Positions 36,196 through 48,166 of a DNA stretch of 64,000 bases are shown here, in pieces; position 1 is the stretch's first letter; each line of letters begins with the position of its first letter. The DNA lies in contig NC_088775.1 in the NCBI RefSeq assembly GCF_954871325.1, forward strand, positions 75,059,561 through 75,123,560. Reading direction: 5' to 3'. The position numbers and the translations under genes are program-made. This DNA is from Gordionus sp. m RMFG-2023 (taxonomy: Eukaryota > Nematomorpha > Gordioida > Chordodea > Parachordodidae). The notes below the pieces were generated by a model. It made no database searches. It saw nothing but the letters and a program-made list of their open reading frames with translations, and was not told where the DNA came from.

Positions 36196-37430
36196 ATGGC
36201 ACCTCTACCATGTATATTTCGACATATATTTGATGACCACCACTCACCTATATTAGATATCAGAAATATGCCAGAAATATGCGCCTTCTGCAATGCTAAA
36301 ATGTGGAATGGAGAAAAATTATCAAAAAGCTCATGTAGAAATATTCAGTTTTCTACATGTTGTTTGAATGGGAAGGTATTTTATCTAAAATTTCCCAATT
36401 ACCACCAAATTTATTACGTTTATTTACCGGGAATCATTGTTCATCATCCCACTTTTTAACAAACATAAGAGCTTATAATTCCGCACTGTCATTCCCTTCA
36501 CTAGGAGTTAATATAAATAAAAATTTATCCAATTCGCGATCAGGTAATTATACCTTTCAAATTAATGGACAGGTTCATCATCGCATTGGTTCACTCCTAT
36601 CAACATTAGGGGAAACACCTAAATTTGCCCAATTATATATACATGATAGTATAAATGAGATAGAAAACAGACATAGCCAGGTTCCGTTTTTAGATCGTTG
36701 TCTTTTAATGGAATTGCAGGATATTGTTCACACCTACAACCCCTTTGCTTCTCAATTTTTGAGAGTATCTTCTATGCTACTGGCGTTCCTAACATATCCT
36801 TAAACTTAAAATCTACTCCAAGTTTTGACGTACGTTATCGCAATAAACCTACCCCATCTGAAATAGCAATATTATTACCTGGTTATGGCAGTGATCATAT
36901 AGCCCATAGAGATATTATCTTAAAAACTCTATGTGGTCCTTTAAGACGTATTAACGAGCTCCATTCCTAATACGATCCCTTACAATATGTTCTTCTATTT
37001 CCCAGAGGCGATATTGGATACCACCCATCCATTCATTATAGAACTCAACTAATAAATGTTACCTGCAGAGAGTACTATGCCTATCGCTTTATGGTCAGGC
37101 AGGATGATGAGAATGTTATTTTAAGATCCAAACGTCTTTTTCACCAATTTATCGTCGACAGTTATGCCAAACAGGAAACGCTTCGTTTAAATTTTATACG
37201 TAATAATCAATCCAAATTACGCGCCGAACTCTATCAAGGCATACATGATTCTATTTTAGAGGGGGATACCAAAACTGACACTTTGGCAGAAATATCATTT
37301 TGCGTTCTTCTTTTACCAGTAGCCCAGGGCCTCAGCTTTATCAGGACGCAATGGGTGTTGTACACTGCTTTGGTAATCCGTCATTATTCATTACTTTCAC
37401 CTACAACCCTAAATGGGATGATATTATACA
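36196..37430 (+). pseudogene. Helitron Rep/helicase, N-terminal domain only, broken
   Basis: Plus-strand reading shows the Helitron_like_N domain across three frames: CAFCNAKMWNGEK, FLTNIRAYNSALSFPSLGVN, YTFQINGQVHHRIGSLL, KFAQLYIHD, LFPRGDIGYHPSI, REYYAYRFMVRQDDE, LFHQFIVDSYAKQETLRLNF, NQSKLRAELYQGIHDSI, LYQDAMGVVHCFGNP and ITFTYNPKWDDIIH. These match the family order exactly. Frameshifts near 36365, 36760 and 37330 separate the pieces. The HUH (two-histidine) nuclease, catalytic tyrosines and helicase that should follow are absent. The 5' exons may be spliced, for example 35949-36060 between TTTAG and AG|GTATGC. Confidence 0.9.
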
Positions 37431-38858
37431 TTAATTTTTCCTTCTGCAGACGACTGAAAGGATTTGCTCTTAATTTTACCAGACACACAGAGTAATAATT
37501 ATTCCTCATCATTTTTTAAAAAAATTACCTAAATTTATATGGCAAGAAAAACATATTTCTTAAAAAATATATAAATAAATTGCATATAAGTTTCATTAGT
37601 ATTGAATGGCATTTTTGTAATTTAAGATAGCATTTTTTTGTACTTAACAAAAGATATAGATAGCCCTTATCTAATTTTTTGATAAAAGGAGTTAACCCAC
37701 TAATTGGTAAATCCGAGATTTCCCCTTCTTGTGTTTATAAAATATTTAGAAATTTAACTATCTCCGGGTTTGGGAAAAAGTTTTGAAACTTAATATGGGA
37801 TGGACTGGGCTTGAAAAATATTCCTCAAGATTAATATTTGCTTGCACCTGACTTGGGAATATCTTATACAAATTATTATGGGCCGGGCTAGGAAAAAATT
37901 TTCAAAATTATTATGGGTTGAGCTAGGCTTGAGAATTTTTTTTATAAATTATAAGGTCTTGAACGCTTGGAAATTTTTTCCGAATATTATGAGCTTGGAC
38001 CTGGCTTGAAATTTTTTAATGTTAAATGTTACTAATGGTTTGGACTCAATGACATTGCTTGGACTTGACATAAATGGGGAGGGGGGGGGGTTTAAAAATT
38101 ATATAAATTGGATATGATTTTTAAATAAAAGTTAACATCTTTCTTAAAAAAACGAATAAAATTCTCATTCTCCGTCATTTTTGACGGGCTATCTACTAGT
38201 ATATATGATTAAACAAAAAAACAAAAAGTAAGGTTACGAAAAATAAAAAGTAATATAAGTTGAATTTGAATTCATAACAAAAATAAAAATATTATTTGAA
38301 TAAATATAATGAATGTACGTTATATAAATTAAAATATATTACTATTCAATAACCAATATTTTAATTTATTAATTCCTATAATGTAACAATATTAATTGTA
38401 GAATGAAATTTTTATCATCCACTGCCTACTGACTGAATACACTTATTTAGTGGATCTATTGTTATTAATATTTCACAAATCATAATAGCTAATATAATAT
38501 AATTTATAATAACGCATTGAGAAAATAGACTAGAGGCTTCAACTGAATCATGAGTGGAAATATTTTAGTTAATAATTCTATTAAAAGTAAAATAATACTT
38601 CCTCAATAGCCTCAAAATTCTTATAAATAATACGAGATGTTTCTAAATGACGAGTCCCCCCTCTGGTGTAAAATTCTTTAAGAGTATGGCCTATACATTT
38701 ACAGTATACGTTAAAACGCCCAAAAAAATGCAATGCATTAGATAAATTTAAAAGAGAGAAATGATAACTATAAAGACCTTCCAAAAATGTAACAATCAAT
38801 ATCAAATCGCCATATAGTTTATTTGGAATAATAAATTACAGAAAATCCAACGGAATAC

Positions 38859-40762
38859 TGTTAATAGTGTTGTTTATTCAAATTTGTAAAATAATTAATT
38901 GAGTATTAATTTAAATGTTTTGTTACATATTGTGTTGTTTATTCAAATTTGTAAATAATTTATTGAGTATTAATAATGTTTTGTTACATATACCAGTATA
39001 TATACCAGTCGATGATATACATATTATTATTATTATTATTTTATTTTTTAAAGTAGAAATAAAATTTATTTAAAACAAAATACAACTTAATTATTTCTTG
39101 TTTCTTTTATGGCGCCCCGTTACGTTTTTGTAAAAAAAAAGAAGAAAATATATAAAATTTGCCTAAAATTAAAAAAAAAAAGTAAAAATTAAATTAAATT
39201 CGAAATTGTGGTGACTACCTATTGTGACGATTGCTTAATCCATTGAGATGACTCTATTTATATGACTACCTATTGTGGTGACTACCTATTGTGACGATTG
39301 CTTAATCCATTGAGATGACTCTATTTATATGACTACCTATTGTGGTGACTACCTATTGTGACGATTGCTTAATCCATTGAGATGACTCTATTTATATGAC
39401 TACCTATTGTGATGATTGCTTAATCCATTGAGATGACTCTATTTATATGACTACCTATTGTGTTGATTGCTTAATCTATGGAGATGACTAGAATTAAACC
39501 TTAGCACTTTCATGCAAAAAGCTTCTTTCTTCATGGTGTTTTGGCTCTGGATGTTGGACTGGAATATGATAACCAGCACCTAACCTAATGTGACAACCTA
39601 GGAAGAACTGATATGGAAGTTGAACGATAGGTTATGAATTCTATTTTGTGAGACCAATGATGATTACTTATTATTCTAATCCACGTAAGAAGAAAAGTTA
39701 TTAAAAATTAAAATTTTATGCCAGGATAAAGGCATGTTATAAATTTTTAAAATCACTAAAATGTAAAATCATAATGGAAATATTTTAACACACAAAAAGC
39801 CTTTAAAATACTTAAATTCTTAGTGAAATATTATTTTTTAATTTCTTGAATGATAACCAATTGTTGTAAATTAACAACTAATCCTAAAAATGAATTCTTA
39901 GATATAATTAAATATAAACCATTATAAATCCTAAACAAGAAGATAAAACTTTAATTTTAAATATATTAAAGTGTAATTAAAACATATGAATTAAAAGGGA
40001 TTGATTTAAATAACCCTTATAAGTAATGCTTAATATGATAAAAACGTTTTTGAAATAAAGCTTTTGAAGACAAAAGGTTGTGTAAAAATTAAACATCAAT
40101 TTTAGAAAAATATTGTGTGAAATTTAAATTTTTTTTAAGAGAGGAAAATGTGCATAATATTTGCATATTTTAACCTCGGAGATTAAAAATAAATAAAAAT
40201 AAATTAAATATTAAAACGCTACTAATTAAATATTAAAACGCTACTAATAAAATATAAAACGCAAAATTTAAAAAAAAAACGCGAAATTTTATATAATTTT
40301 TTTGATTTATCATTCTTATGTTATTCTACATTCCAAAAATTTTATTCCAAATTCTTTTATTCCAAAATTTTATTCCATATATTCAAACTTGATCCTTATA
40401 ATAATGATAACGTACAGCAACTTTTCTAACCTACAAAAACGTATGGACTCACGCCATCAGACAGACTTATGCGCCCTCTGAGCAGCAACTTGATGCTTTG
40501 TCGAGGAGGGGAATGTTAATAGTGTTGTTTATTCAAATTTGTAAAATAATTAATTGAGTATTAATTTTAATGTTTTGTTACATATTGTGTTGTTTATTCA
40601 AATTTGTAAAATAATTTATTGAGTATTAATTTAAATGTTTTGTTACATATACCAGTATATATACCAGTCGATGATATACATATTATTATTATTTTATTTT
40701 TTAAAGTAGAAATAAAATTTATTTAAAACAAAATACAACTTAATTTATACTTGTTTCTTTTA
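38859..40762 (+). mobile_element. Second small non-autonomous LTR element (TRIM-like)
   Basis: LTRs 38859-39109 and 40514-40762 (about 250 bp) look nearly identical and begin TGTTAATAGTG. The 5-bp target duplication is AATAC (38854-38858 and 40763-40767). A primer-binding-like TGGCGCCCCGTTACG starts at 39110, and a purine tract GAGGAGGGGAA ends at 40513. There is no gag or pol. Looks structurally whole and young. Its internal part is the near inverse of that of the element at 31112, but the LTRs differ. Confidence 0.85.
39206..39485. repeat. Minisatellite inside the second LTR element
   Basis: About four units of roughly 70 bp built from TGACTACCTATTGTG, GACGATTGCTTAATCCATTG and AGATGACTCTATTTATA. 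Related in inverse orientation to 32690-32885. Confidence 0.85.
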
Positions 40763-41222
40763 AATACAAATATCCAATCATAAATTTTTAAATTTATAAT
40801 TCACATTAAGTACAAATTTTCTTAAAATTTAAGCAAAAACTCCTGTTTTTAAATATAAAAATCAACTAAAATTAAATTATACAATAATTGATTGACATTT
40901 CATACAGTCTATTTTTTTAATTTATATTATTTAATTTATAAGTTCGCAAAGTGCTACAATAACATTAACAATATTATTATACCAATTTTGAACCATAATA
41001 TGGAACTTGTGGTGGTAGCATAGTATATAAGGCACTTCTTTATTAAAAGGTTTGTACTCCTCCATTTTGTCCAGACATGAAGTTTACACACATCATATGC
41101 CTGGCTTATTATATACGATGAATTAATATTTAATTCACTAAACTTTAAAATAAAATTAGTAATATACAGTCAGCTGAAAATTGTAAATTAATGATTTCTA
41201 TTAATTTTTTTTGGATTTTCCC

Positions 41223-42580
41223 CAGGGTTCTGAACCCTTCGACAAAAAAATGTGTCCGAATTCGGGTAGAGGAATAAAATATAAAAAGTGCCCGGGTCCA
41301 GGGTTCGGGTCCGGGTTCAGGGAACATAAAATTAATGACTCAAAATAAGATTTTTTCATTCATTTATTACTATATTTCAATATATACATATTTATAATTA
41401 ACAAATGTAATTAATATTTAAAATGTTTTATTCAATCGCACAATCATAAAATATCTTCTAAAATATCATCCTTGATTTTCATGTAAATTAGACAATATTA
41501 TTTAAAGATGAAAATTCACGTTTTACCCTTACCTAAAATAGATAATTATCTTTATAAAATTATTGGATTTGTGTCCCCGGGAAAGCCACGAAGATTCTAG
41601 ATAAGATATATAATTCTGGATATATTGCAGATTTTCTTTCAGAATTTTAGAATATTTGTATCCTTAATTCTCTTAACTTCTGAGAACTTTTCTATTAAAG
41701 ATGCAATAGGCATTTTTTGATCCTCCTTTCCATCTGATGATGATTTGATTTTTTTTTCTCTATCTAAAAGTAAAATGTCAAGATCATCAATGTTTATTAT
41801 TACTACAACCAGTAGGTATTGTCGTAGCCTCCAATATATTGTAAATAAAGGGTATGCCATAAATCTTTAGTATGGTTTTTAGCCATTTGTTTTTGCTCAA
41901 TACTCAATAAAACTTGATATCGAGGGTCTAAATATATAGAAGTGTATACAACACTATTTTAAAAAAATTTTCATATTTTAATATTTCGTATAAAAAGGAC
42001 TAAATTTTTCTAAATCTAATCGGCACCATGCCATAAAAATCAAATAAACATGATTATTCTGATTGTAATCTTATTATTGTTTTTTTTAAAGGAACTAATG
42101 AACTAGTAAGGTCCTTTATTTGGCACCAATCATCTTCCAACAAAATGACTTCACATGCTCCTTTGATAAAATCATTACAGAAATCTTTCAAACTTAATAA
42201 TCGTTCTAGCATCATACAAATTGAGGACCAACGTATTGTGCATTTAAATTAAAATATTATTACTTGCACTACAAAATAATTCACTTTCATAATAATCAAT
42301 GTATTTCTATAACATAGCATATTAATAAATTTACATAATAAAATATTATTATCTACACTAGAAAATAATTTATGATATCAATCTCTAAATAAAATAGAAG
42401 TCCAGGAAAAATTGAAAGAAAAACACGAAGATAAAATAAATAAAAAAAATTTTTTTTTAAATATTTGTATTTTTAAAATTTTTATGACACCTAGAACCCT
42501 TGGACCCTCTACTTTCAAAAACGGTCCGGGTTCGGGTACAGCGAAAATACAAGGGTTCAGGGTACGGGTTCACATCCCTG
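41223..42580 (-). mobile_element. hAT transposon fossil with GGGTTCGGGT ends
   Basis: Termini CAGGGTTCTGAACCC (41223) and GGGTTCACATCCCTG (ending 42580) are inverted repeats, with GGGTCCGGGTTCGGGT-type subterminal repeats inside both ends. On the minus strand at about 42110-42240 the reading IRWSSICMMLERLLSLKDF then EDDWCQIKDL matches the TRW-S---ML-RLL block of hAT transposases. The 8-bp flanks do not match. Nested in the outer ZMYM-type hAT. Confidence 0.75.
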
Positions 42581-42808
42581 CAAAAAAAATATAACGAATA
42601 ATTATTCTCAGGTTTTCACAACTTGTTTATTAATGTATAAATTAAATAAAATAAATAATATTTTTCTAGAAATTATGTTGTATTTTCATTTAGATTTAAT
42701 CGTTAATGGTGATTAAATAACTAAATAATCGTTTCTAATTTGAGGCCAAAATTATTGTTTTTTTTGGAGGGGGGGGGGGGGCTACCCCATTCCCCGTAGC
42801 TATGGCTG

Positions 42809-44160
42809 ATATCCAAACATGCTGAATTATATTATTGATCAAATTAGATTAGTCAATAAAAAATGTCCATAATTAAATGGCATAAAATTAAGAGATTCTG
42901 AATCCCAATAACCATATCCCAATACGATAAGTTTAGTATACAAAACTGCCTGAAATTCTCGGTGTGTACTCTCCATATGAGGGAATACATTCCCACAATT
43001 TTTTAAATGTAAAAATTGCCCTCAGTAAACGATTTAAAATTGAGAGATTCCGAATTCCCGTAAATTCCATGTTACAGTACAACAATAAATGGAAGAAATG
43101 TGAGAGTACAAATTCAGGGTTTGCAGATCTCAATATAAAATGAGTAAAATACATTAAAAGGAAAAAACGAGCTGAAGGCTAGAGCCCTGCACCAAATGGA
43201 AATTAAAGACTTTTTTCTTAGGTTGGATTGTAAGAGGCAGTCTGACCTACCAGAGGCTTGAAAGTTAAATATTAAAAACATTTTCAATAATCATTTTGTT
43301 TCCTCTAAATGTCAATCAGAATCACATGACATTTTTCATCTAACACATTTCATTTATTCACTTATGTAATTCCATTTCCCAAATTAACATTTCCTGTGAT
43401 TGTAATTTTTATTGTTTGTGTGTAGTTAAAACTCTATTAATTACATAGATCATATTCTATCAGGTTAAATAAAATATATATTATCCTACATTTAGCCAAC
43501 ATAAAATTTAGAATATTAATCTTGCATAACAATTATGAAATACTTTCATTTTATAATTTTTGTTTTTTCTAAGATCTATTCAATAAAATAACCTCAGATT
43601 TCATATAATAAAATTGTTTCTAGAATGGATCCAAATTTAATAACAATTTCTAAAAAGATTACAACTATAATTTACCAAAGTAATTACATATGGGAAATCG
43701 GAAGTATGGAAGAAATATCTACTTATATTTAATAAACAAGATGATAAATTTTTTTAGTCTAGTTCTGATGGGGTTGGGGCAAAAAAAAAATTATACTCGG
43801 GCTATTTTTTAAATTCGAGTTTGAGCCACAAAAAATAATTTTTCAGGACTCTAATGAAGGTCCATAAAATTACCCCCCCCCCTCTCATAATTCTTGAGTT
43901 GAGCCCCCTAAAATATGGTTAAGGTTAATAACTCTATTAATTAAAATATTTATTATTTGATCAATTATATGCAAAAAAACTTTAATTGTGAAAGAATTCT
44001 AAGAATTATTAGGTCTTTCATCTCTACATTACATTCAACTGAATATATTATTTTTGTTAGACTAATTCTAAATAATTTATATCATCCCATGACAATATTT
44101 TCAGGTAAAATTTATCTGTGAATATTATATATAATTTTGATGTCATATCCTTTGCTTTAT
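42809..44160. other. AT-rich intergenic sequence
   Basis: No gene recognised. Pairs of similar phrases occur near 42890-43090 (AGAGATTCTGAATCCC and AGAGATTCCGAATTCCC), and a C-run lies at about 43873-43883. The minus-strand frame 42933-43154 has no motif. Confidence 0.35.
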
Positions 44161-44165
44161 TCCAG

Positions 44166-44272
44166 GGACATGGACCAAATGTTCAGAATATGTTCCGGCG
44201 AAGGAGATTGGAAAAATTTATTGACATTCCAGGAATAGTTACGGAAGTTCTAAAAATATTATTAAAATTTTA
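44166..44272 (+). other. Possible terminal exon of an unknown gene
   Basis: After a good acceptor TTCCAG the phase-0 reading is GHGPNVQNMFRRRRLEKFID then IPGIVTEVLKILLKF and a stop. It has a basic patch and an amphipathic tail, but no family was recognised and no upstream exon was found. Confidence 0.25.
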
Positions 44273-44639
44273 ATTTAATTAATACATAAATAATATTAAT
44301 CATTTATCATATTTGTTCTTCTTTATTTAATTTAAGTCTGTTTAACATAAAAATTTTCTCATTAATTATTAATAAATATACTATATAAATTTAGAATTAT
44401 AAAAAAGTAATTCAAACTATTATAAAATGAATATAATAATATGATATAGAATATAAAATATAATAAAATAAAAAGTTTTAAGATGTGAGTTCTTCCTTAT
44501 CGTGAACAGTCATTCTTATTATACATATCAATATTGTTCAATTTACTATTATCTCACTTAAAATTAATATTATAATTATTGTAATAATTAACTTTAATTT
44601 AAAAAATTTCCTTGAATATTCTCCAATTGCTCTTTAGGT

Positions 44640-44960
44640 TTATAACGTTTTTTACCATCATATTTGTAACTTCATTCTCAGCTCTGCCATATTTAAAACT
44701 TGTTAAAAACTCATCCTTTTTCCCAGATTATTTACTCTATCTGGAAATCTGATACAAACTCCAATGGTCCCAATTTTATCCCTGCCACCATCTGATCTCT
44801 TAATCTCTCGTCTAGGTCTGATTTAAGCTTAGACTCTTGTGCCAATTTTTTAAGCCTCCCTGAAACTAAAAACTGCCTTAATTTTCCACCATTCATCATA
44901 ATTTAGTTCCTTCAAAATTCTTGGATATATAAATGAGTTCATTTTTGCCAAATTACTAAT
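44640..44960 (-). mobile_element. Possible gag fossil of an LTR element
   Basis: The minus strand reads LKKLAQESKLKSDLDERLRD then QMVAGIKLG, like the capsid-region block LR-LA--C-FG--L---LRDRFVCGI of Ty3/gypsy Gag. Broken and short. No LTRs or pol were seen beside it. Confidence 0.4.
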
Positions 44961-45476
44961 CACCATGTATGCAAATAATATATATTTTTCTTGGCATCCG
45001 TATCCATCAATATTTTCCTTATCCCCAAAACATCATATATTTATTCAATATAGCCTTAAAAATTGTTTTGCTTATCATAATTATCAAATTCTACTTGAGT
45101 TATATCTATTGTCAAAATTATTTTTTTTTACTTGATTCCCCTTATTCGTTTCACTTAAAATATTAATTTCACCACTCTTGTCAATAAGATTTAGGATGAT
45201 TGATTCATTTACCAATTACAATAGTCAGTTTTTCTTCTTTGTTCATAATATGAGAATCCTTCGTCGCCAATATAGTAAATTATAACAAACGTTAATTTTA
45301 TTAGTTTCAATCCACAGAATCACATTATGAACATCAATCACATATAAAATAATCATGATAATATAATCAAAATAAACAGTAATATAAATAATAAGAAATA
45401 TAATAATATATTATATAGCATTTATAACATTTATCAATTTATTATATCTTAACTTATAACTTGTCGTGGGATAAAT
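44961..45476. other. AT-rich intergenic sequence
   Basis: Nothing recognised; the 44969-45166 open frame is low-complexity. Confidence 0.35.
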
Positions 45477-46898
45477 CAATGGCATCACTAGTGAGGGGCT
45501 AGAACCCCCTGAAAAATTTTAATAGCCCCCTGAAGCAAAAATTTTTTTTAATGGCTCCCCTTGAAGTAAAAATAAATTGTTTTGATTGCCCCCTGAACGA
45601 TTTCTTTTATAATTCTATTACGTAATATATCAATTTAATTATATTTTTAAAAAATTAATAAGGCTATCTATATTTTTGTTAAATGAATACTATTTTAATT
45701 ATTAGATTAGATTAATACATATAAATTATTTCACTATGTCAGTTAGCAATCAAATTCTGTGATAAAAATAGAATATCAATATCACTTATATGTCATTGTA
45801 ATATTTATATAGACGTTGAATCAAAAACTAAATCTTATAGATTTTTGTAAAATATCCTATTTCATCGCATTCTTAGATACTTTTTTATCGCAAATTTAAG
45901 TATGGTTTTTAGATTAAAAACAAGTCTTTAGTAACTATCAAATTTTATTACCTAAAGACCATTCTTCGTTTTCTGATGCCATTATTGGTAAAATTGAATA
46001 TTTAGTAAAATTTTATTCCTATGATATTCATACTTTAATCTATTTAATCAGTCAATTCGAATTGTGGTATAAATATTTACTAAGTTTATTATTTTACCTG
46101 AGCATGCTATTGATGCGCTTAATCGGTATAAAGAAACCTTGGCTTAATTTCCAAATATTTTGAAGGTATTTAATATTCTTGCATGTTTGCCTGTTGCAAC
46201 ATATACGAATGAAAGGACCTTTTGAAATTTAGAAGGTTGAAAATTTATTTACAAAATACTACTTACAAATCTGTGCTAAATGGGTTAGCTCTGTTAAATA
46301 TCCACAGAGATTTGATTCCAACGACAAACGAAATTCTTGATGAATTGGCAAATTTCCCACGAAAATAAAAAATGACATTATAATTCCAATATTTAATAAT
46401 TTTTTTTGTATAATATTGTATTTCATAATAAGTTATAAAAACTTGTCCTTTAAAAAATTTTCTAGTCAATATTTTAGATACACTACATTTACTATTTTAA
46501 AGAAAATTTTTTTTATTCTATTAATATTATATGAGAATTTAAGTTGAAACTAGTTTTTAAGCCAATTTTATAAAAAAAAAATTGACTCTAAACTTCATTT
46601 CATTTTTATATCTAAAATTTTTTTTTATATATACTTAACTTAAAATAGAAATTGGAACCTTTATTTCTTCTTTAAATATTTATAAGCGCGAATTAGTAAA
46701 TAAAAACTAAAAATATTAATATAATGTTATTAAATTATGAATAATTTAAAAGAATAACTCACAGATATGACCTGGCTGAAAATGGAGGAAAAGTTGGCCG
46801 AAGGCCAGCCAAAAGGGGTTTGGGGGCAAAGCCCCCCCCCCCCCCAAAAAAAAAAGAAAAAATTCTCCCCCTATAGGATAATCTTGGATACGCCACTG
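45477..46898 (+). mobile_element. hAT (ZMYM-type) transposon fossil
   Basis: The left end CAATGGCATCACTAGTGAGG is followed by GCCCCCTGAA-type repeats. At 46170-46370 the plus strand shows the hAT C-terminus: LPVATYTNERTF, then YKSVLNGLALLNIHRDLIPT and EILDELANFPRK, broken by stops and a shift. CGCCACTG at 46891-46898, preceded by a GGCCGAAGGCCAGCC hairpin and a C-run, is a right end of the related family seen at 22167. Whether it belongs to this left end is uncertain, as the flanks do not match. Confidence 0.65.
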
Positions 46899-48166
46899 AT
46901 ATATATATATATGATAAAATAATTTTAAATATTATGTATATTTTAACAGTGGCGTCGCTAGGGAGGGCGCAGGGACTCGAGCCCCCTAATAGCCCCCTGA
47001 AGCAAATTTTTTTTTAATGACTCCTTAATATCCCCTTGAACTAAAATAAATTGTTTTAATTGCTCCCTGAACAATTTCTTTTATAATTTTATTGAGTAAT
47101 ATATAGATTTAATTTTATTATTTAAAAATTAATAAGACTATATAAATTTTTATGAATACTCTTATAATTATTAGATTAGATTAATACATATAAATTATAT
47201 TATCACTATGTCAGCTTACGATCAAATTTTGTGTTAAAAATATATTAATATAACTCACTAAATATTAATTTAGCATTAACAGTTGAATCTTAATTGACTT
47301 TTATTATTTAATATATTATATAACCCTAATTAAATATACAATCAGCCGAGTTTAACATCATTAATCAACTATATTATTGATTTTAATATTTATTTATCAT
47401 GTCTCTTTCTAAAATTATTTTCAAGGTTCAAATCCAAATAAGTATAAGAGATTTATTTATAAAAAGCAAGTAGACATATAGTTTATAATATATATAATTA
47501 TTTATAAAATAATAGGTAAAATGCCAATTTGCAGACGTATTTGACAGTTATATAATATATTACAGTTAATTTTTAAAATTTTACTAATCATGGCTTTTTA
47601 TAATAAATATAAGTAATAATTTGCATTCAACTATTTAACGCCATCTAATTTAAAATATTATTATAATTAAACATTTTATTATTCATCCCATAATGGATGT
47701 AATAAATTAGATATCTTTTCTACGTGTTCTTAGGAAAGCTATTTTTTTTCTTTGAAAAACAGTTTTGAGTTAAATTTTTAATACGAATAATTTTAGATAT
47801 TATTACAAAATACTATTATTTTAAGATATAATATACCAACTAGAGATGGTGCGACAATAATATATAAAATTTTAATTGCTTTTATGATATCACTCTGGTT
47901 CTTATTTTATAGTTACAAAATGTTTCATTTCTAATATGTCATCCTGCCGAGTAAATAACTCAAGGCTTCAATGTATTTGCATAATTTCTTCTTAAGATTT
48001 TTAGTGTTTTTGTTTAATCAATTCTAATATAATAAATTCTGATATGGGTTACCATCGTGAGTTTCATGGCTATGACTGTAAATTAACCAGCATCTATTAT
48101 TTGTGTGGCTATGTAATTTAAGATTATTACTACAGCTGCTGAGAACATATGATAGCATATTATAGA

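Larger units (their letters stand above)
33026..38199 (+). mobile_element. Helitron, 5174 bp, with paralogous empty site
   Basis: Starts TCTATATTATAATTTTCC and ends in CTAG (38196-38199). A 6-bp stem hairpin CCGTCA-TTTT-TGACGG (38172-38187) lies 12 bases before the end. It is inserted between A (33025) and T (38200). Joining the flanks restores exactly the sequence of the other LTR copy at about 31216-31240, so the insertion point is read directly. It carries a tandem array, duplicated exon-like blocks and the N-terminal part of a Helitron Rep/helicase gene. No HUH nuclease or helicase motifs were found, so the element is not autonomous. Confidence 0.92.
31112..38388 (-). mobile_element. Small non-autonomous LTR element (TRIM-like), split by a Helitron
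   Basis: LTR pair of about 305 bp: 31112-31417 and 32912-33025 plus 38200-38388. The second LTR is interrupted by the Helitron. The 5-bp target duplication is ATATT (31107-31111 and 38389-38393). On the minus strand a primer-binding-like TGGTGCCCTGGCTC follows the 5' LTR (ends 32911) and a purine tract AGAAGAAGGAGAA precedes the 3' LTR. The internal part (31418-32911) has no recognisable gag or pol and contains a minisatellite. As an insertion it looks structurally whole apart from the Helitron; a non-coding fossil of moderate age. Confidence 0.8.
26398..42808 (-). mobile_element. ZMYM-type hAT transposon, outer layer of a nest (16.4 kb with inserts)
   Basis: The left end CAGGGTCGTAGCCAGGAATT and the right end (reverse strand CAGCCATAGCTACGGGG) carry hAT-type termini, flanked by ATATCTAT and ATATCCAA (six of eight match). 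Transposase pieces of one family lie on the minus strand in coding order between younger inserts: MSGQNGGVQT near 41060-41095 (block GQ-YDGASNMSG..GVQ), a TRW-like segment with KNFEAIEEVL (38590-38690), a linker at 30907-31089, and the dimerisation domain ASFSTLKRVLSSVRKLMKYR at 26580-26680. Removing the inserts leaves roughly 2 kb of host element. The frame is broken. Confidence 0.65.
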
